Part shown: positions 35,793-46,161 of the stretch, piece by piece | How the letters are laid out: every line of letters begins with the position of its first letter | Position numbering within the stretch: position 1 is the first letter of the stretch | Origin: Corbicula japonica | Taxonomy: Eukaryota > Mollusca > Bivalvia > Venerida > Cyrenidae | NCBI GenBank assembly: GCA_038501625.1 | Contig: JAZAYU010000009.1 | Coordinates: 744,001-808,000 of the forward strand | Length of the DNA stretch: 64,000 nt | Direction: 5' to 3' | Notes under the pieces: model-generated | What the model was told of the DNA's origin: nothing | The model's input: only the letters and a program-made list of their open reading frames with translations | Database searches by the model: none | Program-made: the position numbers and the translations under genes

Positions 35793-38241
35793 ATGTCTGT
35801 CTGTCTCTGTTCCCTCCTTTCTCTCTCGAATTCCAAAAAACTAATTTTATAGTAATAAAAGAACTTGTTTGTAAAACACCAACGTCTGTGGGAAGATCTG
35901 CTAGATATCGGATTGGACTCTCAAGGTGACCTAGATATACAGCTGGAGCAAGCGCTATGAGCAGTTTGATCTTCTCTGTCAACTCAGCATTGTTGGACAA
36001 AGCAGCGAATGCGATCTCTGCACCCTGTGAATGTCCAACGTAGAAAATAGAGCTCTGACCAGTTACATTTAGAATTGTGTCCACTGTAACTAACAGATCG
36101 AGAGATGCCATCTCATCCCAGCTGAAGTAAGAAAATATATTTGTAAAACACTCTAATGTGAAGGTGTACATGTGAAATTGCTAGAAGCTACCTATAAGGT
36201 TTTATTTCATTAAGCATATTTAAAACTATGAATTGATAATAGATTGTCAACATGAATGAAATTAAGTAATATCAATAAAAACGGTAAAGATACTGTAAAA
36301 CCCAACAAATAAGTTCTTTTTAATATTATTTTCTACTTATGTTAATCATAATATAGCGGTCTTAAGAGCGGGAAGATCCAGAAGGGATTCAGTGGGGTTG
36401 TCAGAATCTCATTTTGGGCAGAAATATTTAACATTTATGAGGATTTTGACCACGAAGTTAGAAATTATCAACATTCTTTCAAGGTCTAAACCGGTATCTG
36501 TTATTGTGATTTTCTTTTTTAGCTTCCTGCGTTCTTCTGATAAGAAAAAAAAACCCTGATTTTTTCATATGTTACCTAAATCTCCAAAATTCTTCTTGGT
36601 CCGGTGACAAAGTTTTATGTTTCATTCCATATGTGTTTCCTCTACTGTTACCGAGCCAAACATCATATCCCTCGTCCGCTAGTATAAATCCCAGGCTCTC
36701 ATTGGCGAGATTTTCTACCCAGCATGCGGAGGACGACAGCAACCCATGTTGCAGCAAAACTACAGGACTAGACACTAAATGGACAATTAAAAGATGAGCA
36801 ATAAAGAATGTATAACAACACATGGATGTATAAGTATGAAAACTTATATCCTTAGGTTTTCTATAGACAATATCTCATTGTGAAAAAAATCAGTTTTTTT
36901 AAAGAAAATAACGAACAATGCATTAAAATGATGTTCAGACGTTTGTGTATATTATCAATTAATCTCGTCAACCTAACGCTGAAAATACAATAATAACACA
37001 ACCAACAACCTATTCACGACAATAGCAGCAAAAGTCAATCAATTGGGACAATATTAGCATAAATTAATGACAAGTTAAGAATAAGAACATATCGAAGCAG
37101 GAAGAAACCTCTTGAACTATGAACATGTTGTTTCCGCCCGTGTGGTATTCTTTGTATATCTAGTATAAAGCCGTCTCCGGTTACAACCTGGTATTCTTTA
37201 CATGGATAACCTTTGCTTCTGATGAGCTCGGTCTGAAACAAACAAGGAAATTTAAAAAAATAACAGATTTCATCGGCGGAAAATAAAGAAACTTTGACAT
37301 TCGTGTATATCGCGCATAATTGACTTTTGACAACATTTTGTCGAATAAAAGTATGTTACGCTAAAATGGAGACTTGCTTAAATAGAGACTTGCCAATCAG
37401 TGCCCAAGGTTATAAAACTGAGCACGGAAACCAGTCTCAAATCTCAAGAATCAGATTAGCTGGTCGCCATTTCAGCTAATCAGATGCTTGAGATTTGAGA
37501 CTGGTTTCCAATCTCAGCTTTATAACCTTGGGACCAGATCAATGAGATTCGAGACCGATCGACCTCCAAACACAGCCTTATGATCTTGGGGCCTGGCATA
37601 GAGGATCAACAGTTGTAATCTTGACAAATCGAATTTAATACTATTTGCTTTATAAATTCTTTATCTGTATTGTAATAGTTAAGTGCTTGTCGAAGGTAAT
37701 TTTCAAATTAAAAAAAAAAAGACAACCTGTGACCAAAATGTTCACAATAACTGTTGATCATATCGTTGAACGAAAAGCAGCAAAACATAAAACACTTAGC
37801 AAATTTTAAGTGAAAGTGTTATGTCAAAATGTGTCACAAAAGCATTTAAAAAAGTGAACTATGCATATCAGTGCCCAAGGTTATAAAACTGAAATTGGAA
37901 ACCAGTCTCAAATCTCAAGAATCTGATTGGCTGAAATGGAGACCAGTCGCCATTTCAGCCAATCAGATTCTTGAGATTTGAGACTGGTTTCCGATCTCAG
38001 TTTTATAACCTTCAGCCCAGGAGTCGCGACACTCAGAAAACACAGCCTCCCCACGCAGCGAAAGAGTAGAGAGGAAAAGAGAGCATGTGTTTATAAGAAT
38101 ATCAATTTCAAACAAATAAAATTATGAAATCAAACATACCGTGTTCATGTAAATTTCCGGATCCACATGAGTCCTACTAACCGAATAAATAAGTTTAATG
38201 AAAATTTGAAATAACACAAAATTCATTAAATAAAACATCAT
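32020..38241 (-). CDS. acid lipase A (LIPA/LIPF family), 8 exons, complete
   Basis: The exons in transcript order are 38140-38241, 37109-37232, 36576-36774, 35884-36121, 33972-34127, 33497-33568, 32847-32915 and 32020-32253 (397 aa; human LIPA has 399). It should hydrolyse triacylglycerols or cholesteryl esters in the lysosome or gut lumen. A hydrophobic signal peptide covers residues 1-20, followed by the family N-terminus VDPEIYMNT. The oxyanion-side motif LLQHGLL and the nucleophile elbow GHSQG (Ser173) are present, as are Asp343 in GTADWLA and His372 in WEHLDFIW. N-glycosylation sites are NVT (about 160) and NIS (about 327), conserved in the family. The exon 4 donor reads GTTGGT, weak compared with GTAACT in the sister gene. 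Intron 4 holds a 1.5-kb TCTG minisatellite. The tandem sister gene lies 2.2 kb upstream. Whether it is lysosomal or secreted digestive lipase is undecided. Confidence 0.93.
32676..32805. repeat. conserved dispersed repeat with GGACAGTAAT hairpin, copy 2
   Basis: It lies in intron 7 of lipase A. It carries TTTGGACAGTAATG...CATTTCCATTACTG, then GAACAGGCTCAATCAAACCGA and TTGTCGTGTTCGG, as in copy 1 at 29096-29230. Confidence 0.65.
33154..33197. repeat. short tandem repeat GGCATTATAAATAG x3
   Basis: Three near-identical copies of a 15-bp unit, GGGCATTATAAATAG, lie in intron 6 of lipase A. The TATAAATA core resembles a TATA box. On the transcribed (minus) strand it is reversed, so I do not call a promoter. 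Confidence 0.75.
34272..35815. repeat. 1.5-kb compound (TCTG)n minisatellite in lipase A intron 4
   Basis: Dozens of units alternate a short (TCTG)3-8 run with the 20-bp spacer TCTCGATTTTCGATTTCCAG or a close variant. Neither part contains a stop codon in any frame, so very long open frames (up to 500 codons, both strands) cross it. Their products are only CLSV/DRQT-type low-complexity repeats and should not be annotated as proteins. The array ends about 70 bp from the exon 4 donor of lipase A. Confidence 0.95.
37404..37531. repeat. foldback MITE hairpin in lipase A intron 1
   Basis: The ends are CCAAGGTTATAAAACTGAGC and GCTTTATAACCTTGG. Inside, CCAGTCTCAAATCTCAAGAA faces GCTTGAGATTTGAGACTGG. 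It is a near-complete hairpin, 350 bp from a second copy at 37877-38012. Confidence 0.85.
37877..38012. repeat. second foldback MITE hairpin in lipase A intron 1
   Basis: The arms match almost perfectly: AAGGTTATAAAACTGAAATT on the left and the complement ending TTTTATAACCTT on the right, turning at GGAGACCAGTCGCC. It has the same orientation as the neighbouring copy. It is followed directly by a fragment of the CCTCCCCACGCAGCGA repeat that runs up to exon 1. Confidence 0.85.
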
Positions 38242-38252
38242 TCTTTACATTT

Positions 38253-38472
38253 AAGACCTAGCAAGAAAACAGAGCAAATTCAGAGTCACGATCGTTTATC
38301 CCTTGCCGGCCGGCGCCAATAATAAAGAAACTACTTTTAACTGTCCATTAACCCTTTACATCATGTGCAGACCTAGCAAGAAAACATAGCGAATTCAGAG
38401 TCGCGATCGTTTATCCCTTGCCAATAATAAAGAAACTACTTTTAACTGTCCATTAGCCCTTTACATCATGTG
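38253..38472. promoter_or_regulatory. duplicated upstream segment of lipase A
   Basis: A roughly 105-bp block lies immediately upstream of the lipase A start codon in two direct copies (about 38253-38363 and 38365-38472). It reads AGACCTAGCAAGAAAACA, then GATCGTTTATCCCTTGCC and AATAATAAAGAAACTACTTT and ends CCCTTTACATCATGTGC. The proximal copy has an extra GGCCGGCGCC. On the lipase strand each block has a GATAA (complement of TTATC). By position it covers the promoter or 5'UTR. A regulatory role is inference. Confidence 0.5.
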
Positions 38473-38971
38473 CTTAAATGATTACCAGGAAGTAGCATGA
38501 CATCATTAGGTATCATCATGTAGAGTGGACTTTGACTTGTTGTGACTAAAATATAATTCATGTATTGTCTTTAAAAACTCGACCTTTCCCATGTTTTGAA
38601 TGCGCGCCCGTTACACTTTGAGGATAGTTTGCATCATTGCAATGTTTTGTTTAAAGATAAAATGATAACAACTTGTATTTGTCCATTAATATGTATTCTC
38701 AGTCAAAACAATAATTAATTAAACCAAATACTTTGAGCAGAATATTATTACTGCAGGCGACACGCGCTACAGAAAGGTTTTCGTTATCCTGTCCATTGAC
38801 TTATGCTTTTGCAATCAAAATACATCGCAATAAAAAATAATATGATAAAGGCTATGCCTAGTTTCGGCAAAAGTCAGATGCCATTAACATTTTATACCTC
38901 CTGTACAAGCTTATCAACTAGGCCAATGAACAGAGTTAAAATCATCATATAAGTTAGAAAAATGTCCAGGG

Positions 38972-39070
38972 CCTAAGATAATAAACCTCAGATTGGAGAC
39001 CCTTGGGATTAAAGTCTCCATTTCAAGCAATCAGATTCCTGAGATTTGAGACTGGTCTTCAATTTTAAAC
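38972..39070. repeat. diverged foldback MITE between the lipase genes
   Basis: AATAAACCTCAGATTGGAGAC and CTCCATTTCAAGCAATCAGAT, then CTGAGATTTGAGACTGGTC, mark a degenerate copy lacking most of the left arm. I see nothing else of note from 39070 to 40460, the intergenic space between lipase A and lipase B. Confidence 0.6.
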
Positions 39071-40463
39071 CAGGACAGGTCTGTGCTTGGTAACGAAGCT
39101 CAATTAATGGAGCGGCCCAGGTCAGTTTTGTGCTAGGTAAGCAAAAGCTCTATTTATGGAACAAGAGTGCTAATTGTTTATCAAAAAAACAACAGCAGGC
39201 AAAATATTAAATGCATAGTATAATTTTGCCTATGACTGTAAAATGGATGTTAACTGATACTGACTGGGTTTCGGATATCCGTCTAACGATCCGAACGGAT
39301 ATTCGGATATAAATCTTTAATTGTAATATTGTTTTCGGATGTGTGCGGGATTAAACTTTCGTTACCATAAACGGTATTTAATCGTCGATTCCGTTTGATT
39401 TGATTGATATACACATGTATAACATTTGATATATGCGCTGCGTAAACTTTAATAATTAAAATAAAAAACTACAATAAATCATTCGATAATTTTGATTCAC
39501 AATAAACATCTGACTATAGTGAATAAAGCCATAAATATAAAAAGAATTTATTAATAATTTTATATAAATTTAGTGTTAATTAAATCATATAACTGAGAAT
39601 CCTCGGTAAAGTAATAACTTGCATGAAATTTTATACATATTCTGCTTGAACATGAAGTTAATGAGAAGACATATTTTACAGTTTCTATTTCTTGTAGACC
39701 AACAGTATGCTGTCGATTTCAACCAGCCATCATTTATCAGCTATTGCATTTTTAAGAATTATCAATACATGGAGGGTGTTTGTTTGTTTGTACTAAGTCA
39801 GATGTCGATACACAGTATAACCTACTATCTACCAAATAATTTTTTAAGTGTGGCATAACTATTAATGTGAATATAGGTTTAAGATATTCAGAAATGAGAA
39901 ATGTCTCGACTTTTCACAAACAGACTTTATTCCTTTTCGTTCAATTGCTGTTGTTCTTTATTATGTTTTATATGAGCATGATACTTTTGTTTCTGGATAG
40001 TATCCAAAATGATTTTGTATTAAATACGTTGGCTTGTTTGAAATAAGGTTTCCCAACCAGTAACAGCATCTATTAACCTAACTATATACGGCCTTTGGAC
40101 CAAACGCCCCCGACAAATGGCACTAGAATGTTAAACAATTACAATATCTAATTAAAATTTCAACTGAAAAAATTGAAATAATGTATTAATTGTGATTTCG
40201 ATGGCTTGGAAGATTATGTTCATGATCAATTTTAACTTTAAAAAAAAACAAACTAAAAATAAATAATAAATATTTCATTCCAACTTTTTCTATAATTTCA
40301 AAAAAAATACAACCATGTCACTCTTTCCAGATATCGGATTGGCTTATTAGGGTCACGTGACTGATTTTCGCAGTGTGCATCTCCATTTTCAGACAGCAGT
40401 ACTACGTGCAAATGTGCACAACATAATCACAATTACTAAATAAGAATGTTAATAAAGATCAAT

Positions 40464-43400
40464 CTAGACGAACTTCCGAAGAAGTTCTATCACATATTTA
40501 TAACATAGAGAAGGTGCTTGCATTGCCCAAATGAAGTCCAAATGTTCCCAATCCTTTATTATTGTATGCTCAACTAAAGTGTTCAGTTCCTTGGCAACAC
40601 GTGCAACATCCACAGGAACTGTAAGCCAATCGGCTGTCCCAGAAAACAACACTGTCTTTGTCTTGATGTTACTGATGTTGTACTTTGGTGGTGTTGTCTG
40701 AAAGAAAAGATAATGTGAAATCATAAATTTTCGTAGGGTACCTATTTTCGTGGATTTAGCGGACTGATCGACCTACGAATTTAAAGCCACGCCGAAATAA
40801 TATTACATTCAATTGTATGTAAAGATATTTTAGGAACTAGAAAACCGTGAATTTAAGAAACCACGAAATGCTGTTTTACCCATACCTACAAAATTTTATG
40901 TCCACGAAAATAAATTCATTCACAGTATTTCGAATTTGGCGCAAATCAAAAACATTCATAATGAAAACTTAATTCAGGAAGAACTTAGACCATGTCCGCG
41001 GGGAGTTGATGCAACAAGATTCGGACGGGATGGACGTACGGACGATTGCAATTCTAAATGCCTCCCACTTTGTTGGACAAAAAGATAGGCGATTTGTTAA
41101 TCCCCGTCAATACAGACTAATAATGTAGTACACATAATAAACACGAAGAGCATTGATTCAGAGTTTGATCGAGGGTCTTTAAAATAATCTAAATCTGATT
41201 TATATTCAGTACCTGATTGTATTTTTTCATGTTTACTTCCGGACCAAAGTCAAACATTTGAAAATTTCCTGTCCTCACAGCCTTGAAAAGAACAATACTT
41301 ATGTGTAACAGAAAACTATGTATAAGCAAATACCGCCTGAAATATCAAGTTGCAAAACTGTATTCAGAACAGTTTTCAGCTCGTATAATTTCCTGCTTGA
41401 CATCATACAGAAAGTGTTTTTAGGTTACTTTTTGTTTCCTGACATATTATGTAACTCTTAACATAACTGGCGCTTAAAACTAATGAACTTAATTAACGCG
41501 ATTTTAATATATTTTAACGCGAATTTAATATATTTACAGATAACCGTTTGTAAACGTTACCACAAATAATCAATCTAAACCCCGCGAATAACAGAGCATC
41601 AATATTAAATACACAACTTCCACTACATACAACAACAGCAACATCAAGTACCTGTGAGTAATGTATCATATTTTGCACCGAGGTTCCTGCTGGGTTTTGA
41701 CCAACGTAAACTGGTATGCGACTCTATAATAAGCAATTTACAAATCAATAACCCGAAACACAAGTATAATTTTATCGAGACAATCATCATACAGCACACG
41801 TATTTCTGAAACAACAACGTCATTTATGATGCAAAAGCAATTTATAAAAAAAGGCTAATCTCTTTCTTTTCTCGTTCAAGTTTAACACGTTCGTGACAGC
41901 TAAAGTTGGATTTTTGTTAGTTTTGCTTAAAATCATCCAAACGGACTAGATTTATTTCATGGATGACGAAGAAGGTAACCGAAAAACGGTTCCCAGATTA
42001 TCACGCTTTCTTTATTTATGTCAAGTATAATAACAGTACACCAAGACTTCAGACAATCACTACAAGTTACTTCAAGCAGACATCAGTACATGTTTACGAA
42101 GGCTTGTTCTTACTTCGTTCATTTCTTTTGCATCATATCCTCCAAGCAGAAACAGAACATTTTCACAAAGCAGCCCAGGAATCCTCTTTCCGCAAACCTC
42201 TTTACCAAGCCATCGTAAGAAGTTAGAATCGGGCAGAAAATCTTTACGTCCCAAAATATCATATATCAACTGAAACACGTGTGAACAATTAGCTTAAAAC
42301 TTGCTATAAACCACAACGATATCGCGCTGATTTTAACAAAATATATACACACTATCACATAACTCTTCATTATAAAATCTTATTTCACTTTTTTACAATC
42401 TGAAATTGAGTTTTAAAGAAAAATGCATATAAAATGGCAAATACACCCTACTGGAACAACCTCTTCAAAAAGCGATTTAAAAAGTAAGAACAAAAAACAA
42501 GTATTTAAAATAATCAATTTTATATGTTTCAAAGGTTTGGTTAATATGCAGAATTATAACTTTAGAGCTGTCCAATCAAGAGATGTAAACGAACGTTCGA
42601 ATATTCGAAAGTTCGAATAAGATTATGAACATTCGAATGCGTTTGAAGCATTCGAATGCTCGTGAAAATTCAGTAATGAGTGAGTGAAAATTCTCGTTTC
42701 TATTTTAAACTCAATTATTTATATCAAGAACGGCAATAAAGAATGTTTGATATTAATTTGGACTCCAAACCAGGGTTCAAGAAAGAAAATAACTTTTTCA
42801 ACAGTTACCTCTGGGGAAAGATCTTGCAAATATTTGATTGGACTCTCAAGGTGACCCAGATAGGCTGCTGGAGCAAGCGCTATAAACAGTTTAATCTTTG
42901 TTATCAAATCAGCATTGCTCGACAAAGCTGCGAAGGCAATCTCTGTACCCTGTGAATGTCCAACGTAGAAAATGGAGCTCTGGCCAGTAACGTTAAGTAT
43001 CGTGTCCACTGTTGCTGGCAAATCCAGAGACGCCATTTCATCCCAACTGAAGAAATCGCGTAAACTGATGACTTTCATTTTCACAGGATGTACAAAAAAG
43101 TGAAATATGCATATCAGGAATCGCCACATTTACAAAACACAGCCTCCCCACGCAGCGAAAAATAAAAAAAGGAAAAGATAGCAAGTGTTTGTAAGTATGC
43201 CAAATTCAAATAAGACACCACTTACAACTAAAGAAAATGAGAACCCTTGGGGTTACCACCTTGGAACGGTCAGTGGCAAAATAATTTGCCACTAGGGGTT
43301 TAAACAAGATTCTAGGCTGTACAAAATCTATAAGAAATTATAAGAAATTTACAGAATCTAAATTAAAATGTTCTTCACTATTTCGTTAAGTTGTAAAAAA

Positions 43401-45514
43401 AATAAAGAACGCGACAATTGATTTACCCCATGCTTGAAGGCCTGTTTGCCCGCACTATTAGTATTTAAGCTTCATTTGTTTTTCTACCACCCAATATCAA
43501 TACTATTATTAATTACCTAAATTCCCAGAATTCTTCTTGGTCCGGTGTCAAAGTTTTATGTTTCATTCCATATGTGCATCCCCTGTTGTTACCAAGCCAA
43601 ACATCATACCCCTCGTCCGCCAGTATAAATCCCAGGCTCTCATTGGCTAGATTTTCTACCCAGCATGCCGAGGAGGCCAGTAACCCATGTTGCAGCAAAA
43701 CTACCGGACTAGACACTAAATGGACAATTATAGATGAGCGACGTACAATAGATACATCTCGCTATGAATCAGTTTTAGTCTTTGTAATATAAATTTACAA
43801 ACAAATCCGTCATTAAATAAAATATCATAAAAGCATATTTTGCTAAACTACAAGTCTCGAGCATGTAAGTCATCGGATGGACAGAACTTATAAAAATGTA
43901 TTCATTCACAAAAAGGTTATTTGTGGTGAGCACATCCCTCGGCTAGTTTATCATAAGTCCTACACAAAGAACGAGTAAAAATCATCTACATCTATATTTA
44001 ACTTATTCGACCCTGCCTTGGATTCGAATTGTATAGTGATATTAGGAATATATATAAAAAAAATACACACATCAGAAAAATCACATGATGAAATACACAA
44101 GAAAAATGTTCGAAGAGAGACTGCACATATTTATAATATGACCAAACTTAAGAACCGGTGTCACATAGGAATGGTCAGCGGCCACACACATACCAATCAA
44201 CGCCATCGACAAAAACACAAAAAGAAAAGACTTCGCCAAGCAAAGTCGGCATTATCAAAGTCGCAGAAACAGATAAACCACGATTTCAGGCATAAATGAA
44301 AGTGAGCAAGCCTCCCGTACATTTTCAAAAGAAAGGGCATTAGGTCAATCGAGAATTGCCACAGTCTTCCTTAGAAACTTCCATAAAAAGTGATATAAAG
44401 GGTTATGGATTTCTCATGAATCGCATACATGCAAAAGGCCATCGTCAAATTTCTGATTTCAATGACAAAATAAGAGCAAGTTGTTTGGACAGTTATAACA
44501 GGAAACAAACCGTTGTTATTGTGAAGTTGCTGTTTCCGTCCGTGTGGTATTCTTTGTACATCTAGTATATAGCCATCATTGGTGACCACCTGGTATTCTT
44601 CGCACGGGTAACCTTTGCTTCTTATCAGTTCTGTCTGAAGAAAACAAGGATATAAAAACAACAATTAGATTCAATGGAAGGAAAATTATTATTTTTGGCC
44701 ATTGATTTTAACAGCATTTTTCAAAAACTAGCATCGGGAATGTTTTTTCAAACTATCCACATCTTGGCTGAAGATTATAAAACTGAGATTGAAAACCTGT
44801 CTCATATCTCAAACATCTGATTGGCTGAAATGGCGACTGGTCATAACCTTGGGCACTTGTCTTGAATACTATATAAGTATGTTACACAATTTTATCAAAT
44901 ATGTTTGCAGAAAGGTTCCATAAAATTTTGTTTGGGAACGAATTTGGTCAGTGCAAATGATACAAGTCAGATATCGTTATCATGCATTAGCGGTTGAAAT
45001 AATATTTTGTTCAATAGAATTGCATAATTTTTCAAATTGTTGATAAATTTATTCAGAAATTACGCATCACTGAATGATATACAACTGATATATCCAGTAA
45101 GCGAATTGATTTACAAAAACATTCAAACACTAAGTCGGTTAGTGTTTACAAATTAAATCTGACCAATTTAATTTTTATGATAAACCTTTACACAATTAAT
45201 AGGCGACACAATTATCCAAACTATGTGAATGGTTGATATTTAACTATTCGCACATCGTCATTGCCGATGCAAACTTTACAGACGGCTACATTCACAAAAT
45301 GTGTGTAGTAAACATAACATCTTCGAAGAATATACATGCATGGTGGCAAGATTTATCATAAACGGAGAATAGAAATAACAAGCGTATATCATAATTAAAT
45401 AAAACATACCGTGTTCATGTAAATTTCCGGATCCACGCGAGTCTTGTTCACCGAATAAATGAAACTGATAGAAACTTGAAGTAAAACAAAAACGGTTATA
45501 TAAAACGACACCAT
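40464..45514 (-). CDS. acid lipase B (LIPA/LIPF family), 8 exons, complete, tandem paralogue
   Basis: The exons in transcript order are 45410-45514, 44511-44634, 43517-43715, 42809-43046, 42114-42269, 41652-41723, 41213-41281 and 40464-40697 (398 aa). Every exon except the first has the same length and phase as in lipase A, and the proteins are very similar, so this is a recent tandem duplication. It has a hydrophobic signal peptide (residues 1-20), then [10 protein letters not shown]. The nucleophile is Ser174 in GHSQG, with Asp344 in [11 protein letters not shown] and His373 in WEHLDFIW. The family motifs [13 protein letters not shown] and [10 protein letters not shown] are intact. The exon 4 donor is a good GTAACT, unlike lipase A. 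Differences from A include GNNRGCTYG against GNSRGNTYG (an extra Cys near the active site). Introns are smaller and lack the minisatellite. Confidence 0.93.
40719..40926. repeat. MITE-like inverted repeat in lipase B intron 7
   Basis: ATAAATTTTCGTAGGGTACC with TTTTCGTGGATTTA on the left faces CCATACCTACAAAATTTTAT and CCACGAAAATAAA on the right. The ends are about 60 bp and imperfect. No coding content. Confidence 0.5.
42595..42660. repeat. TTCGAA-rich cluster in lipase B intron 4
   Basis: Five TTCGAA palindromes occur in about 66 bp (CGTTCGAATATTCGAAAG, GTTCGAATAAG, CATTCGAATGC and again CATTCGAATGC). Similar ATTCGAAT clusters occur in the ends of some animal DNA transposons, so this may be one end of an otherwise lost element. 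Confidence 0.5.
43107..43325 (+). repeat. dispersed repeat, second copy, in lipase B intron 3
   Basis: It repeats the order seen on the minus strand at 4940-5270: GAATCGCCACA, CAGCCTCCCCACGCAGCGAA, CCACCTTGGAACGGTCAGTG and GATTCTAGGCTG. Confidence 0.6.
44768..44855. repeat. half foldback MITE in lipase B intron 1
   Basis: The left arm is AAGATTATAAAACTGAGATT, then CTCATATCTCAAACATCTGA and TTGGCTGAAATGGCGACTGG. It jumps directly to the right end CATAACCTTGGGCAC, so most of the return arm is deleted. Confidence 0.6.
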
Positions 45515-45585
45515 TTCTGCAAAGATATCTAGCAACACAACATAACGAAACCGAAAGTCAAGCTTTATCGTTGCTCGCAGTGTAA

Positions 45586-45601
45586 CAGCACGTGCTGATA
45601 A
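45586..45601. promoter_or_regulatory. E-box palindrome CAGCACGTGCTG with adjacent GATAA upstream of lipase B
   Basis: A 12-bp perfect palindrome with a CACGTG core lies 72 nt upstream of the lipase B start codon and overlaps the first base of GATAA. MITF/TFE factors, which drive lysosomal genes in animals, recognise CACGTG. GATA factors act in gut-type tissue. Lipase A has no CACGTG in the 250 bp upstream of its start. Function is inferred from position only. Confidence 0.4.
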
Positions 45602-45818
45602 AGTTGACCTTGAGGAGACATAAACAATGGGAACGCCGAAGTAATAGATAACCCGTGTATTAACACTGATAGACTATTAGCTTCGCGTTATCAGTTGATA
45701 AATATATTGGTATTACAAGTATCTTGTAAATACCCTTATCGTCTTTTATAGCAGATTACTCTTTTAGAATTTAATTTATGTATCCCTTGTTTAATGTTAT
45801 TATACAAATATATAAATA

Positions 45819-45984
45819 CTAATGTTGAGGTCGATATGTAGTTTTGCGGACCTGGGTAGTGTGATATCGACCGAAGTCCTCGGTCGATATCACACTACCC
45901 AGGTCCGCAAAACTACATATCGACCTCAACATTAGTCGATATCACACTACCCAGGTCCGCATAACTACATATCGACCTCAACAT
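45819..45984. repeat. perfect 56-bp-arm palindrome with an extra arm copy
   Basis: The left arm (45819-45874) and right arm (45880-45935) are exact complements around a 5-nt loop (AGTCC). Each arm holds TGAGGTCGATATGTAGTTTT and GGACCTGGGTAGTGTGATAT. A second right-arm copy with a single mismatch follows directly (45936-45984), giving a left-right-right arrangement. Confidence 0.95.
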
Positions 45985-46006
45985 TAGTATTTACTTGTTA
46001 TATCTT

Positions 46007-46161
46007 ATACCCTATGAATTTAAAGCATTCTGATGATGATGATGAGGATGATGATTATGATGATGATGATGATAGCAAATGTAGTTATTAATTCCCGGGG
46101 TAGTTATCACTTTTTTCGGACTCGCGAGTCAGAATCAGAATGCTTTAAATTCATAGGGTAT
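46007..46161. repeat. 27-bp inverted repeat flanking a GAT-rich microsatellite
   Basis: ATACCCTATGAATTTAAAGC (46007 on) faces its exact complement ending at 46161. Between them are a (GAT)n run (46031-46072) and the palindrome GACTCGCGAGTC (about 46120-46131). Its ends lie directly after the 56-bp palindrome, so the two may be one composite. Confidence 0.85.

Noticed and set aside
34350..35852. Open frame of 500 codons on the plus strand (and overlapping frames of 420, 433, 270, 223 and 202 codons on both strands)
   Set aside because: All run through the TCTG/spacer minisatellite, which lacks stops in several frames. The products are CLSV or DRQT low-complexity repeats and the true lipase exon lies beside it.
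34870..36171. Minus-strand 433-codon frame that fuses lipase exon 4 to a DRQT-repeat tail
   Set aside because: The frame reads through the exon 4 donor into intron 4. The sister gene and family structure show that splicing occurs at 35884 instead.
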